Source of the DNA: Intrasporangium flavum
GTDB taxonomy: Bacteria > Actinomycetota > Actinomycetes > Actinomycetales > Dermatophilaceae
Assembly (NCBI RefSeq): GCF_001956915.1
Contig: NZ_MLJO01000012.1
Location: 62,001-126,000 of the forward strand
DNA: 64,000 nt
Reading direction: 5' to 3'
The notes beneath the pieces were generated by a model. That model had not been told where the DNA came from and did not search any database. It was given only the letters and a program-made list of their open reading frames with translations. Positions 11,990 through 20,718 of this stretch are shown piece after piece; within the stretch, counting starts at the first letter, position 1, and every line of letters starts with the position of its first letter. A program made the position numbers and the translations under genes.

Positions 11990-13410
11990 CTGCGGCCCAC
12001 GGTCGTGCGGACGAGCCCAGGCGGCAGGGACGGTGGAGCCTTGCGCCGACCGCGACGGAGGTTTGCGGCGACGCGCACGAGCAGGACCACACCCACCGCC
12101 GCGCCGGCCTCGAAGGGCACCGGGGTGAAGTCGTTGCGGACCCAGAGGAGCAGGACGAAGGTCAGGGTGCCCACGAGGGCGTTGCGCAGCGGCGTCGTCT
12201 CGATGGAGTCCAGACGGGCAATGAGCAGACCGATGATCGCCATGACGACGACCACAGCGATCACGCCGCCCGCGTGGAAGGCCTCAGCCGCCGGCGAGCC
12301 ACCGATCGGCCCCACGCGCCGGCTGATCATGGCGCCGAACACCGCCGGGTCGTCGGCGACGGCGATCACGTCGCCGCCCAGGAGGCGTCCGACGATGAAC
12401 CGACGGAAGGGCGCGAGGTAGGTGTCGACCCCGACGTAGGGCTCGAGATAGCGCTCGTGCAGGTCGCTCGAGACGACCAGCGGACGAATCGAGTAACCGA
12501 GCTCGGTGATGCCGTCGAAGGGCCGGAACGACGAGGGATCGAAGCCGTTGCCGAAGCCGACCTGGCGGATCACTCGTACTGCAGCACCCAGACCGAGGCC
12601 GCCGACGAACGCGAACGCCATCCAGGGCCGCAAGGGGATTCTTCGACGTCGGGCGGCCACGACGAGGTAGGCGGCCAGCGGAAGGATGACCTCGCCGCGG
12701 AGCCCGAGCATGAAGGCCGGCACGGACCACACCGCGAAGATGACGAGCCCGGCCCGGCGAGCCGAGGCCGATGGCCCTGCTGAGAGGGTCGGCATGCCGA
12801 GGCCCATCATCACGTAGGCAGCCGGCATGCTCGTCGCAGCCGTGGAGTCGAGGAACTGGACGTACGAGCCGGATACGGCGGCTCCACTGGCCAGCACGTT
12901 GTACACCCAGAGGAGACAGCCGACGGACAGGAGAAGCAGACCGATGTGCCCCGCGCTGCGGAAACGCAACCACGCTGCTGTCTCCTCGATCCGTGACTCC
13001 TGATGACGTGGGTCGAATCCGATGAGGTAACCGAGCATCAGGGCGCTCGTCGCGATCGTCACGAGCAGCGACGCTGAGGTGAACCCGTCGCTCATGACCC
13101 ACTGGGTGTCCAGGGGGTTGAGCAGGCTTGGCGAGGCGCCGAGGGCGATCGGGACCAGCAGGCCCACGTGGAACAGCAGGAATAGACCGGCGTACACCGG
13201 TCCCAGCGAGAACGGCCGACGCCGGTTGAGGCGGAAGAGAGCCACGATGGCCAGGACGGCCGCAACGAGAGCCAGGCGGGCAGCCGTACCGGAGGATGCC
13301 TGACCCCCGTCGCGAAGCAGGAAGGCCACGGTGCCGAGCCCAGCGAAGACGACACCCCAGACCAGGCGGCGAGACAGGTCCCGGTCGTGCGCCCCGGTCG
13401 CCGTCCTCAC
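11986..13410 (-). CDS. Oligosaccharide repeat-unit polymerase / O-antigen polymerase-like membrane protein (Wzy candidate)
   Basis: A 474-residue integral membrane protein with about 10-12 hydrophobic segments and a large central non-membrane loop (about residues 250-345) containing QVGFGNGFDPSSFRPFDG and DLHERYLEPYVGVDTY. Wzy polymerases diverge too much for firm motif assignment, so the call rests on topology, size and position between glycosyltransferase and flippase genes. GTG 13410 overlaps the upstream glycosyltransferase stop (GTGA). A longer frame to 13551 adds only an Arg-rich, non-homologous extension and is rejected. A ligase role is an alternative. Confidence 0.72.
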   Translation of the reverse strand: MRTATGAHDRDLSRRLVWGVVFAGLGTVAFLLRDGGQASSGTAARLALVAAVLAIVALFRLNRRRPFSLGPVYAGLFLLFHVGLLVPIALGASPSLLNPLDTQWVMSDGFTSASLLVTIATSALMLGYLIGFDPRHQESRIEETAAWLRFRSAGHIGLLLLSVGCLLWVYNVLASGAAVSGSYVQFLDSTAATSMPAAYVMMGLGMPTLSAGPSASARRAGLVIFAVWSVPAFMLGLRGEVILPLAAYLVVAARRRRIPLRPWMAFAFVGGLGLGAAVRVIRQVGFGNGFDPSSFRPFDGITELGYSIRPLVVSSDLHERYLEPYVGVDTYLAPFRRFIVGRLLGGDVIAVADDPAVFGAMISRRVGPIGGSPAAEAFHAGGVIAVVVVMAIIGLLIARLDSIETTPLRNALVGTLTFVLLLWVRNDFTPVPFEAGAAVGVVLLVRVAANLRRGRRKAPPSLPPGLVRTTVGRR

Positions 13411-14510
13411 GATTCGCCCCGGTAAAGCCGGTGGTGGACCTCGCTGGCCGTCTTCTGGGAGAACGCGCTGGCGGCGAAACCCGCACGTACCTCGGCCCGC
13501 CGATCGCCACCGTCGCTGGCGCGGACACAGGCGGCGACGACGTCGGCCCACACGGCGTCGGCCTGGTCCAGTCCGACAGCATTGACACCAGGCACCTGTT
13601 CGGCGATGAAGCGAACGCCGGGGAGGTCGGAGGCCACGACGGGGGTCCCCACCGCGAGCGACTCGAGGACGACACCCGGGAGTCCCTCACGGATGCTGGG
13701 AAGGATGACGACGTCTGCCTGTCGCATCAACGAGTGCGCGTCACGACGCGACCCGAGATGGTGGACCCGGCCCTCCAGCCCGGCCCTGTCGGTGGCCGCG
13801 GCGACGTCGGCGGAGTCGACACCCTCGCCTCCGACGAAGGCGAGGTGCACGTCGTGCCCGGTGTCTTGCAGCGCTGCCACAACCGACACGGCGCGAGTTC
13901 GGTTCTTCTCGGGGCTGGGCCGACCGACGTGCAGGATGACCGTCGGCTCGGGACCGATCCCCAGCTCGGACCTGAGGTCAGTGCCCTGCTCGTCCGACAC
14001 CCGCACGCCGTTGACGATGACCCGAGCGCGGCGGTCAGCCTCCCAAGCACCTGAGTAGCCGTCGCGGAGCGCTGAGGGGCTGACGCCCACGATCGCCGTC
14101 GCGCACGAGTGGATGAGGGCGCGCATCACCCGCCGCTGCAGCCGTCGGCGCACGGTGTTCGCGTGCCCGTCGCCGTCACTGCGGAAGTGGGCGATGCGCA
14201 CCGGCACGCGGGCAAGAGCGGCTCCGAGAAGCAACGCGCCCGAGAAGGTGGCTACGTGGCTGTCGACGACGTCCGGCTGCAGCCGGCGCAGCAGGCGCAG
14301 ATACCCCACCGGGAACTTCGGGCCCAGTCGCACTGGATGCACGTGGCCGCCGAGACTCTCGATCTCGTCGGCGAGTACGCCACGGCGCCCCGACAGCGTC
14401 AGGAAGTGGAACTCGACGCCTTCCGGCGCCAAGTCTCGAACGAGGTCGAGGGTTCGCATCTCGGCACCGCCGACATCCATGGCCCCGAAAACGTGAAGCA
14501 CGGTGGTCAT
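13407..14510 (-). CDS. Glycosyltransferase, GT4-like (GT-B fold)
   Basis: A 367-residue retaining glycosyltransferase. The N-terminal domain has LHVFGAMDVGGAEMRTLDL, the GGAE motif common in GT4 enzymes. The C-terminal nucleotide-sugar domain has VILHVGRPSPEKNRT and the E-x7-E motif EGLPGVVLE followed by GTPVVASDLPG. It should add one sugar to the lipid-linked intermediate at the cytoplasmic face. ATG 14510 overlaps the preceding gene's stop (ATGA), and its own stop overlaps the polymerase start. Donor and linkage cannot be predicted. Confidence 0.87.
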   Translation of the reverse strand: MTTVLHVFGAMDVGGAEMRTLDLVRDLAPEGVEFHFLTLSGRRGVLADEIESLGGHVHPVRLGPKFPVGYLRLLRRLQPDVVDSHVATFSGALLLGAALARVPVRIAHFRSDGDGHANTVRRRLQRRVMRALIHSCATAIVGVSPSALRDGYSGAWEADRRARVIVNGVRVSDEQGTDLRSELGIGPEPTVILHVGRPSPEKNRTRAVSVVAALQDTGHDVHLAFVGGEGVDSADVAAATDRAGLEGRVHHLGSRRDAHSLMRQADVVILPSIREGLPGVVLESLAVGTPVVASDLPGVRFIAEQVPGVNAVGLDQADAVWADVVAACVRASDGGDRRAEVRAGFAASAFSQKTASEVHHRLYRGES

Positions 14511-15655
14511 GAGCGGTCCTCCAGAAGCTGTGTCACGGCTGCCACGAACTCGTCGTCACCCCGCGCGGCGGCGTGCCGCAGCTGTGCCGCTCGTGCGATG
14601 TTGTCGGCGCTGAGCTCGCTCCACCGCGTTTGCGGCGAAAGCAGTAGCCCGAGCCCTGTCGCGAGGTCGGCGATGTCTTTGGGGCGGCGAACCCACGGCG
14701 CGCCGAGCAGCTCGGAGACACCGCCGACGTCGGTCGCCACCGTCGGCAGTCCTGCCGACATCGCCTCAACGAGTGCCCGGGGCATTCCTTCGGTCCACGA
14801 CGCCAGAGCGAACGCATCGGCGTCCGCATAGGCATCTCGCAAAGCCTGCCCGGAAAGGTGGCCCAAGAACTCCACGCCGCCTCGCGGCGCGACCTGGGAC
14901 TCGATCGAGGCACGCAGCCTTCCCGTGCCGGCTACGCGCAGTGTGAGGTCCCCGCCGGCGTCACGAACGCGCGCGACAGCGTCGACGAGGTCGGGCACAC
15001 CCTTGTAGGGCTGGTCCATGCTCGCAACGGTCAGGAGCCGAACAGGGCCGTCCGGTCGGCGCCGCGGCTGGGTCGCGACGTCGCCGCAACGCACGTCGGA
15101 CGCGGCGACACTCCGGGTTCGCGGGCCGGCCGGGTACACGCCCTGGAGCGCGTGTGTGGTCACGTAGCGAGCAACATCCGCTCGCCGAGCCAACCAACGG
15201 CTGCCACGGTGCAGAACCGATCGGGCCATCACACCCCGCCACCCCGGCACGACATCGGGACCAACCGACTGGGCCGCGTTACCGACCACGATGACGACGA
15301 GCCGGCGGCGGCGCAGCCGGGCGGTAGCGCCTCCGACGACCCCCAGCAGGCCGGGTAGGTAGACGACGACCACCTCGTGTCGTCCCACCTGCCGCCACAC
15401 GCCGCGAATCAGTGAGATCAGGGAGGCAGGACCCGACCACGGCAGGGCCGCTCCGTGTGCGCCTTGCAGGAGGGGTACACCAGACTCCGGCGCCTTGGTC
15501 AGGTCTGTGCGCCCCACCCTGGCCACCAGAGTGCACGGCACCTTGGCCGCCAGCGATTCGAGCGCACCGAGCTGTGTCCGGCCGAGGATCTCTCCGTTGG
15601 GAGCCAGGGAGCACTGCTGCTCGGTCAGGACCGCAACGGCCGGACGGTCAGGCAA
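14507..15655 (-). CDS. Glycosyltransferase, GT4-like
   Basis: A 382-residue GT-B glycosyltransferase. The C-terminal half shows the family pattern: RLLTVASMDQPYKGVPDLVDA, LRVAGTGRL, VEFLGHLSG, and the E-x7-E motif EGMPRALVE followed by GLPTVATDVGG. The N-terminal half is more variable, with VVVVYLPGLLGVVGG. The start is a TTG at 15655, overlapping the previous stop by 8 bases; no ATG or GTG lies near the first conserved strand (VAVLTEQQ). Second of three consecutive glycosyltransferases in the operon, so the repeat unit should have at least four sugars counting the initiating one. Confidence 0.85.
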   Translation of the reverse strand: MPDRPAVAVLTEQQCSLAPNGEILGRTQLGALESLAAKVPCTLVARVGRTDLTKAPESGVPLLQGAHGAALPWSGPASLISLIRGVWRQVGRHEVVVVYLPGLLGVVGGATARLRRRRLVVIVVGNAAQSVGPDVVPGWRGVMARSVLHRGSRWLARRADVARYVTTHALQGVYPAGPRTRSVAASDVRCGDVATQPRRRPDGPVRLLTVASMDQPYKGVPDLVDAVARVRDAGGDLTLRVAGTGRLRASIESQVAPRGGVEFLGHLSGQALRDAYADADAFALASWTEGMPRALVEAMSAGLPTVATDVGGVSELLGAPWVRRPKDIADLATGLGLLLSPQTRWSELSADNIARAAQLRHAAARGDDEFVAAVTQLLEDRS

Positions 15656-16793
15656 GGACCTGCTCCACCACTCGGGCCGCGCACTGGTCGAGGTCGAAGT
15701 GCTGGCGCATGTGCTCCCGGGCGAGAGGGCCGCGTCGTGCCAACGCGCCCGTTTCCTTCTCGGCCGCGGCTTCGGACAGGGCCGCAGCGAGCACGTCTAC
15801 CTCACCCACGGGGACAACCCAACCGCTGCCCGGCAGAACTGCCTCGGGCAACGCTCCCGCGCTCGACACGATCGAGGGAACCTCCATCGCGCTGGCCTCG
15901 AGCGCCGCTCCGTGGTTCTCGGACAGGGACGGCGAGATGGAGACATCGGCCCATTCGTAGTACGGCCGGACGTCCTCGACCTTCTCGACCCACTCGATCG
16001 TCGGGTCGTCCGCCACCTGGTACTTCTGGAGAAGTCTCTGACGGTGCTCCTCGCCTGCCTCGTCGAAGCCGGACCCGACGAGCAACAAGCGCGACTCCGG
16101 GTGGTCGAGTCGGAACGTGCTCCAGGCCTCGAGCAGCACGTCGTGCCCCTTGATCCCGACCCCGGGAAAAACTGCGGACTTGGGCGCGTAGACGTAGGCG
16201 ACCATCACCGCGCGCAGTCCACTGCCCGTCGCGACCAGGGACGCCGCATCGGGTCGTGAGCCGGCAGCGACCGAGAGCGCGAACCGAGACAGATCGACGC
16301 CGTACGGCACGGCGACCACTCTGGCAGCGGGCATGCCGAGGTCGCGGTAGAGGCGCGCCGTGTACTCCGACCCTGCGATGAGCATGCTGTCGAGTCGCAT
16401 GAGGAGACGTTCAACGGTCCGGATCGCCCGGCTCTCCAGATAGAGCGGGCCCGCGACCATGTGGACGCGACGAATGCCGGAGCCGAGGGTGGTCAGCCGC
16501 GCAGCCAGCGCGCTGGCGTACAGGTGGTAGAACACGACGTCCGGCCGAGTACTGCGAATGACTCGACGAAGCCGGACCAGCCCCGACAAGGTTGCGAGGC
16601 GAGGACCGAAGGTGAAGTCGAAGGGAGACTCCACGACGCTGATGTCCGCGGCATCCAGGGCCCGTCGCAGTCGTCCGTCCCCGGCCGGGATCACGGCCGT
16701 CACCTCGGCGCCGGCCGCCCGAAGGGCGGACAGCTGCGGGACCGCCCACATCCCGCCCTCGTTGGTCTTGAGCACGAGGGTCACACGGGTCAC
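15648..16793 (-). CDS. Glycosyltransferase, GT4-like
   Basis: A 381-residue GT-B glycosyltransferase starting RVTLVLKTNEGGMWAVPQL, where NEGGMW takes the place of the usual GGAE acceptor motif. Later elements are VVFYHLYASALAAR, VVAVPYGVDLSRF, LLLVGSGFDEAGEEH, and the E-x7-E motif ENHGAALEASAME with PSIVSSAGALPE. GTG 16793 overlaps the phosphoglycosyl-transferase stop (GTGA); a longer frame to 16916 is Pro/Arg-rich and not homologous. Being next to the initiating transferase it may add the second sugar, an inference from gene order only. Confidence 0.85.
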   Translation of the reverse strand: MTRVTLVLKTNEGGMWAVPQLSALRAAGAEVTAVIPAGDGRLRRALDAADISVVESPFDFTFGPRLATLSGLVRLRRVIRSTRPDVVFYHLYASALAARLTTLGSGIRRVHMVAGPLYLESRAIRTVERLLMRLDSMLIAGSEYTARLYRDLGMPAARVVAVPYGVDLSRFALSVAAGSRPDAASLVATGSGLRAVMVAYVYAPKSAVFPGVGIKGHDVLLEAWSTFRLDHPESRLLLVGSGFDEAGEEHRQRLLQKYQVADDPTIEWVEKVEDVRPYYEWADVSISPSLSENHGAALEASAMEVPSIVSSAGALPEAVLPGSGWVVPVGEVDVLAAALSEAAAEKETGALARRGPLAREHMRQHFDLDQCAARVVEQVLA

Positions 16794-17410
16794 GAGGTGG
16801 TCCTGTCGCGGAGGGGCCGGTCGAGCAGGGGCATCGTGACATGCTCGGGGGCCGAGATGCCCTGACGGCCGACAACCGAGCCGATCGTCCGTCCGATGAT
16901 CCAGAGGTCGAGCCACAACGACTGGGCCTCGACGTACTCGACGTCGAGGCGCAGCCGGTCGTCCCAGGCGATCGCGTTGCGACCTGAGACCTGCGCCAGC
17001 CCGGTGATGCCGGGGCGCACGTCGTGACGACGCAGCTCGATGGCGGTGTAGAGCGGCAGGTAGCTCATGAGCAGTGGCCGAGGCCCGACGATCGACATGT
17101 CGCCGCGCACGACGTTCCAGAGGGTCGGCAGCTCGTCGAGGCTCGTGGCCCTCAAGAATCGCCCGAGATCGGTCATCCGATTGGCGTCGTCGACGAGGCC
17201 GAGCTCGGGGTTGACGTGGAGCATGGTGCGGAACTTCACGAGGGTGAAGGGGCGCCCGTCGCGGCCCGGCCGCTCCTGACGGAACAGGACCGGGGAGCCG
17301 AGTCGGCGTCGGACGACGAGCGCGACGACCGCCTGGACCGGCAGCGACAGGACGAGCAGGGGTACCGCGACGAGCAGGTCGAGGGCGCGCTTGAGGAGGC
17401 GACGCCTCAC
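16790..17410 (-). CDS. Initiating phosphoglycosyl transferase (PglC-like bacterial sugar transferase)
   Basis: A compact monotopic phosphoglycosyl transferase of 206 residues that should load the first sugar phosphate onto undecaprenyl phosphate. One N-terminal re-entrant hydrophobic segment follows RRRLLKRALDLL. The catalytic core has FRQERPGRDGRPFTLVKFRTM, the RATSLDELPTLWNV segment with the Asp-Glu pair, and MSIVGPRPLL, then RPGITGLAQVSGRN. There is no large WbaP-type N-terminal domain, which matches the PglC subgroup. GTG 17410 overlaps the aminotransferase stop (GTGA). The dehydratase and aminotransferase upstream suggest a UDP-4-amino-sugar donor. Confidence 0.9.
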   Translation of the reverse strand: MRRRLLKRALDLLVAVPLLVLSLPVQAVVALVVRRRLGSPVLFRQERPGRDGRPFTLVKFRTMLHVNPELGLVDDANRMTDLGRFLRATSLDELPTLWNVVRGDMSIVGPRPLLMSYLPLYTAIELRRHDVRPGITGLAQVSGRNAIAWDDRLRLDVEYVEAQSLWLDLWIIGRTIGSVVGRQGISAPEHVTMPLLDRPLRDRTTS

Positions 17411-18561
17411 CGGCCCTCCAGGTGCGCCGTCACGGCGTCGATGACGCGCAGGACGTCGGCGTCGGTGAGCCCGACGCCCGAGGGCAGCGTGACGCCGCGC
17501 TCGAAGAGCCGCTCCGACGCCCCGGTGAGAAAGGCGCGCTGGTCGCGGTGCAGAGGCTGCAGGTGCATCGGCTTCCACACGTGGCGGGCCTCGATGTCGG
17601 CGGCGTTGAGGGCCGTGACGATGCCGTCGGCGACGGTCTCGCCCTCCTCGCGCCGGGCGCCGGGACCGTCGACCGCGATCGTCGTGAGCCAGCAGTTGTC
17701 GTCGTCGTCGCGGTCCGCGCCGCTCCGGCCGAGGAGGCGGATGCCCGACACTCCCGACAGGTGCTTCTCGTAGAGGTCCCGGATCTCGCGGCGACGCGCG
17801 ATCATGTCGTCGAGCCGCTCGAGCTGTCCGCGACCGAGCGCCGCGAGGATGTTGGACATCCGGTAGTTGAAACCCACCTCGCTGTGCTCGTACCAGGGCA
17901 CCGGGTGGCGGGCCTGCGTCGACAGGTAGCGCGCCCGCGCCAGGACCTCCTCGTCGTCGCTGAGCAGCATCCCGCCGCCCGACGTCGTGAGGATCTTGTT
18001 CCCGTTGAAGGACAGTGCGGCGCTGCGCCCGAAGGAGCCCGCGCCCCGCCCGCCGTGGACGGCGCCGAGCGCCTCGGCTGCGTCCTCGACGAGGTGGACG
18101 TCGCGCTCGGCGAGCCCCGGCTCGAGCCGGTCGTAGTCGACGCAGCGGCCGAAGAGGTCGACGGCCAGCACCGCGGGCACCACCGCCCCCTCGGCACGGA
18201 GGGTGTCGACGGCCTCGAGGACGAGGTCGACGTCGAGGTTGCCGTCGGACTCCTGGGCGTCGACGAGCACGGGCTCGGCGCCGGTGTAGGCGATGGCGTT
18301 GACCGACGCGGCGAAGGTCATCGTCGAGACGGGCACGACGGTGCCCGGCCCGGCGCCGGCGTCGAGCAGCGCCAGGTGTAGGGCCGCGGTTCCGGAGGAC
18401 AGCGCGAGGGCGCCGGCGACACCGCAGCGCGCCGCCACCTCCGCCTCGAACGCATCGACGTGCGGGCCGAGGGGTGCCACCCAGCCCGAGCGGAGCGCGT
18501 CGAGGACGTAGCGCTCCTCGGCCTCGCCGACATCGGCCTTCGACAGGTGAATTCGGGTCAC
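17407..18561 (-). CDS. DegT/DnrJ/EryC1 family PLP-dependent sugar aminotransferase (PglE-like)
   Basis: A 384-residue fold-type I aminotransferase that should convert a UDP-4-keto-6-deoxy-HexNAc to its 4-amino sugar. It has GSGWVAPLGPHVDAFE at the N-terminus, ALSSGTAALHLAL (the phosphate-binding loop), LVEDAAEALGA (the Asp that pairs with the pyridine nitrogen), and SFNGNKILTTSGGG with the PLP lysine. EVGFNYRMSNILAALG follows. GTG 18561 overlaps the dehydratase stop (GTGA). With the genes on either side it forms the pglF-pglE-pglC set used for bacillosamine-type sugars. Confidence 0.9.
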   Translation of the reverse strand: MTRIHLSKADVGEAEERYVLDALRSGWVAPLGPHVDAFEAEVAARCGVAGALALSSGTAALHLALLDAGAGPGTVVPVSTMTFAASVNAIAYTGAEPVLVDAQESDGNLDVDLVLEAVDTLRAEGAVVPAVLAVDLFGRCVDYDRLEPGLAERDVHLVEDAAEALGAVHGGRGAGSFGRSAALSFNGNKILTTSGGGMLLSDDEEVLARARYLSTQARHPVPWYEHSEVGFNYRMSNILAALGRGQLERLDDMIARRREIRDLYEKHLSGVSGIRLLGRSGADRDDDDNCWLTTIAVDGPGARREEGETVADGIVTALNAADIEARHVWKPMHLQPLHRDQRAFLTGASERLFERGVTLPSGVGLTDADVLRVIDAVTAHLEGR

Positions 18562-20384
18562 GACTGGCTCACGCCCACTTCCGTGTCGGTGGCGAGTGCC
18601 TCGCCACGCATCCATTCGCGCCCCTCCTCCATGCCGATGAAGACGGCACCGAGAACGTCGTCCACCTGGATCGGGGGGACGTCGACGCTGTTGACGAGGG
18701 GGTGCCCGGTTCCGCGGCGCTCCTCGGTCGGGGAGAACAGCTCCTCGCCGAGCTTCTCCCCCGGGCGCAGGCCGGTGAAGACGATCTCGACGTCGCGGCG
18801 GCCACTCATCCGGATGAGGGTCTGGGCGACCTCGAGGATCTTCACCTGCTCGCCCATCTCGAGCACCATGACCTCGCCGTCGGTGCCGATGGAGGCGGCC
18901 TCGAGGACGAGCTGGCAGGCCTCGGGGATGAGCATGAAGTAGCGCTCGACCTCGGGGTGGGTCACCGTGACCGGGCCGCCCATCTCGATCTGCGCGGTGA
19001 AGGCGTGGACCACCGAGCCGCGCGAGCCGAGCACGTTGCCGAACCGCACCGACACGTAGCGCCCGTCGGCGCGGCGGGCGAAGTCTGCGGTGAGGCGCTC
19101 GGCGATGCGCTTGCTGTAACCGAGGACGCACGTGGGGTTGGCGGCCTTGTCGGTGGAGATGTTGATGAACGTCGAGACGCCGACGCGCTCGGCGGCGTCG
19201 AGGACGTTGAGGGTGCCGACGACGTTGCTCTTCCAGGCCTCGAGCGGGTGGGCCTCGAGGAGCGGCAGGTGCTTGAGCGCGGCGGCGTGGAAGACGACCT
19301 CGGGACGGGCCCGCTCGAAGGCCTCGGCGAGCGCGACGGTGTCGCGGATGTCGGCGAGGACGAGGTCGTCGGAGTCGAGGAGCCCGTTGCCGGTGAGGCT
19401 CATCTGCGTGGCCTGCAGGCCCGACTCGTCGCGGTCGAGCATGAAGAGGCGCAAGGGACCGAACTTGGCGATCTGTCGGCACAGCTCGGAGCCGATCGAG
19501 CCGCCGGCCCCGGTGACGAGGACCCGGCGGCCGGAGATCTGCTCGGCGATGGCCGTCGTGTCGAGCTCGACCGGGCGACGGCCCAGCAGGTCGGCGACGT
19601 CGAGGTCGCGCAGGTCGTGGGGGGTCGGACGCCCGCCGATGATGTCCTTGAGCGGGGGCAGGCTGACGACCTCGAGGCCGGCGTCGGCCGCGCGGAGCGC
19701 GAGGTCGCGCAGCGTCGAGGCCTCGGCGTTGGGCAGCGCGACGACCAGGGTGTCGGCGTCGAAGCGCTCGGCGACCTCGGCGAGGTCGGAGCGGGTGCCG
19801 CGCACCCGCACGCCCTCGAGGCGCAGCCGGTGCTTGCTCCTGTCGTCGTCGAGCAGCGCGACCGGCACGAACGGGGTGGACCCGTCGTACTTCATGCTGC
19901 GGATGAGGCGGCGCCCCGCCTCGCCGGCGCCGAAGACGATGGCGCGGCGCTCGGCCGCGGACTCCGCGGCGCGGTGGGAGCGCACAGTGCGCACGACGAA
20001 GCGCAGCGCGAACATGGCGGCCAGAGCCAGCGCCGCAGCCGTGAGCGGCACCCCGCGCGGGATGACGGCGGGCTCGACGAGCAGACCGGTGAGGAAGAGC
20101 ATGGCGCCGACCACGGCGGTGGTCGCGGTCAGCTCGACGACCTCCTCGAACGAGCCGAGGACGTGGCTGATGGAGTACGGGCCGACGACGTAGCCCAGGA
20201 CCAGCTGCCCGACCATCGCGGCAAGCGCGAACCAGGCGGCCCCGCGCACGAACGGGTTGTCGAGGCTGAGGCTGAAGTCCAGTCGGATCCACAGGGCCGC
20301 GTAGATCATGACGACCCAGACGAGGGCGTCGACCCCTGCCCAGCCGAGACGAACCCAGCGGGCCCTTCGAGTCTTCGCCTTCAC
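18558..20384 (-). CDS. Membrane UDP-GlcNAc 4,6-dehydratase / polysaccharide biosynthesis protein (PglF/CapD family)
   Basis: A 608-residue protein: about four N-terminal membrane segments (roughly residues 12-145), a CoA-binding-like Rossmann domain (RAIVFGAGEAGRRLI), then the catalytic SDR domain with RRVLVTGAGGSIGSELCRQI near residue 283. The family's STDKAANPT motif is present, and the SDR YxxxK appears as YSKRIAE. The C-terminal GLRPGEKLGEELF is diagnostic. It should form UDP-4-keto-6-deoxy-HexNAc for the aminotransferase encoded next. GTG 20384 is the first gene of the ten-gene operon. The PxxP-free Arg/Lys N-terminus is cytoplasmic. Confidence 0.92.
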   Translation of the reverse strand: MKAKTRRARWVRLGWAGVDALVWVVMIYAALWIRLDFSLSLDNPFVRGAAWFALAAMVGQLVLGYVVGPYSISHVLGSFEEVVELTATTAVVGAMLFLTGLLVEPAVIPRGVPLTAAALALAAMFALRFVVRTVRSHRAAESAAERRAIVFGAGEAGRRLIRSMKYDGSTPFVPVALLDDDRSKHRLRLEGVRVRGTRSDLAEVAERFDADTLVVALPNAEASTLRDLALRAADAGLEVVSLPPLKDIIGGRPTPHDLRDLDVADLLGRRPVELDTTAIAEQISGRRVLVTGAGGSIGSELCRQIAKFGPLRLFMLDRDESGLQATQMSLTGNGLLDSDDLVLADIRDTVALAEAFERARPEVVFHAAALKHLPLLEAHPLEAWKSNVVGTLNVLDAAERVGVSTFINISTDKAANPTCVLGYSKRIAERLTADFARRADGRYVSVRFGNVLGSRGSVVHAFTAQIEMGGPVTVTHPEVERYFMLIPEACQLVLEAASIGTDGEVMVLEMGEQVKILEVAQTLIRMSGRRDVEIVFTGLRPGEKLGEELFSPTEERRGTGHPLVNSVDVPPIQVDDVLGAVFIGMEEGREWMRGEALATDTEVGVSQS

Positions 20385-20718
20385 CGTCTCATCACCCTGT
20401 GTACCCCTGGTTCCCTGCTGACCCCGAACGCGCCGCGGACCCGGGTTCTCGAGCCACCCCCGACCGGCCGTGGAGACAGAAGGTGCAAAAGGGGTAATCG
20501 GCGCGAGCCCATGCTACCTGCGTGAACGCGGCCAACCGCGCATTTGATTGCCTACTTCACTATCTGGACACCGCACGGACCGCAACCCGAAACCTGGCTT
20601 CTTCCCCCTCTCGCGGGAGGGGTCACGAGGTCCCCCGCCACGGGAGGCCCGAGCACTACGCTGCGAGGCACCGGCACCAGCCCGGGGTCCACGCGTCGAC
20701 GTCCGCCGGAGGAGCACG
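20385..20718. other. Divergent intergenic region between polysaccharide operon and aquaporin gene
   Basis: 334 bases without a credible gene. It must hold promoters for both the minus-strand polysaccharide operon (start 20384) and the aquaporin gene. A possible -10 for the minus strand is TAGCAT (20516-20511), which would leave a leader of about 120 bases. Around 20,470-20,580 the DNA is locally AT-richer than its surroundings. A GGAGG ribosome site ends it. I see no clear palindromic operator. Confidence 0.4.
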
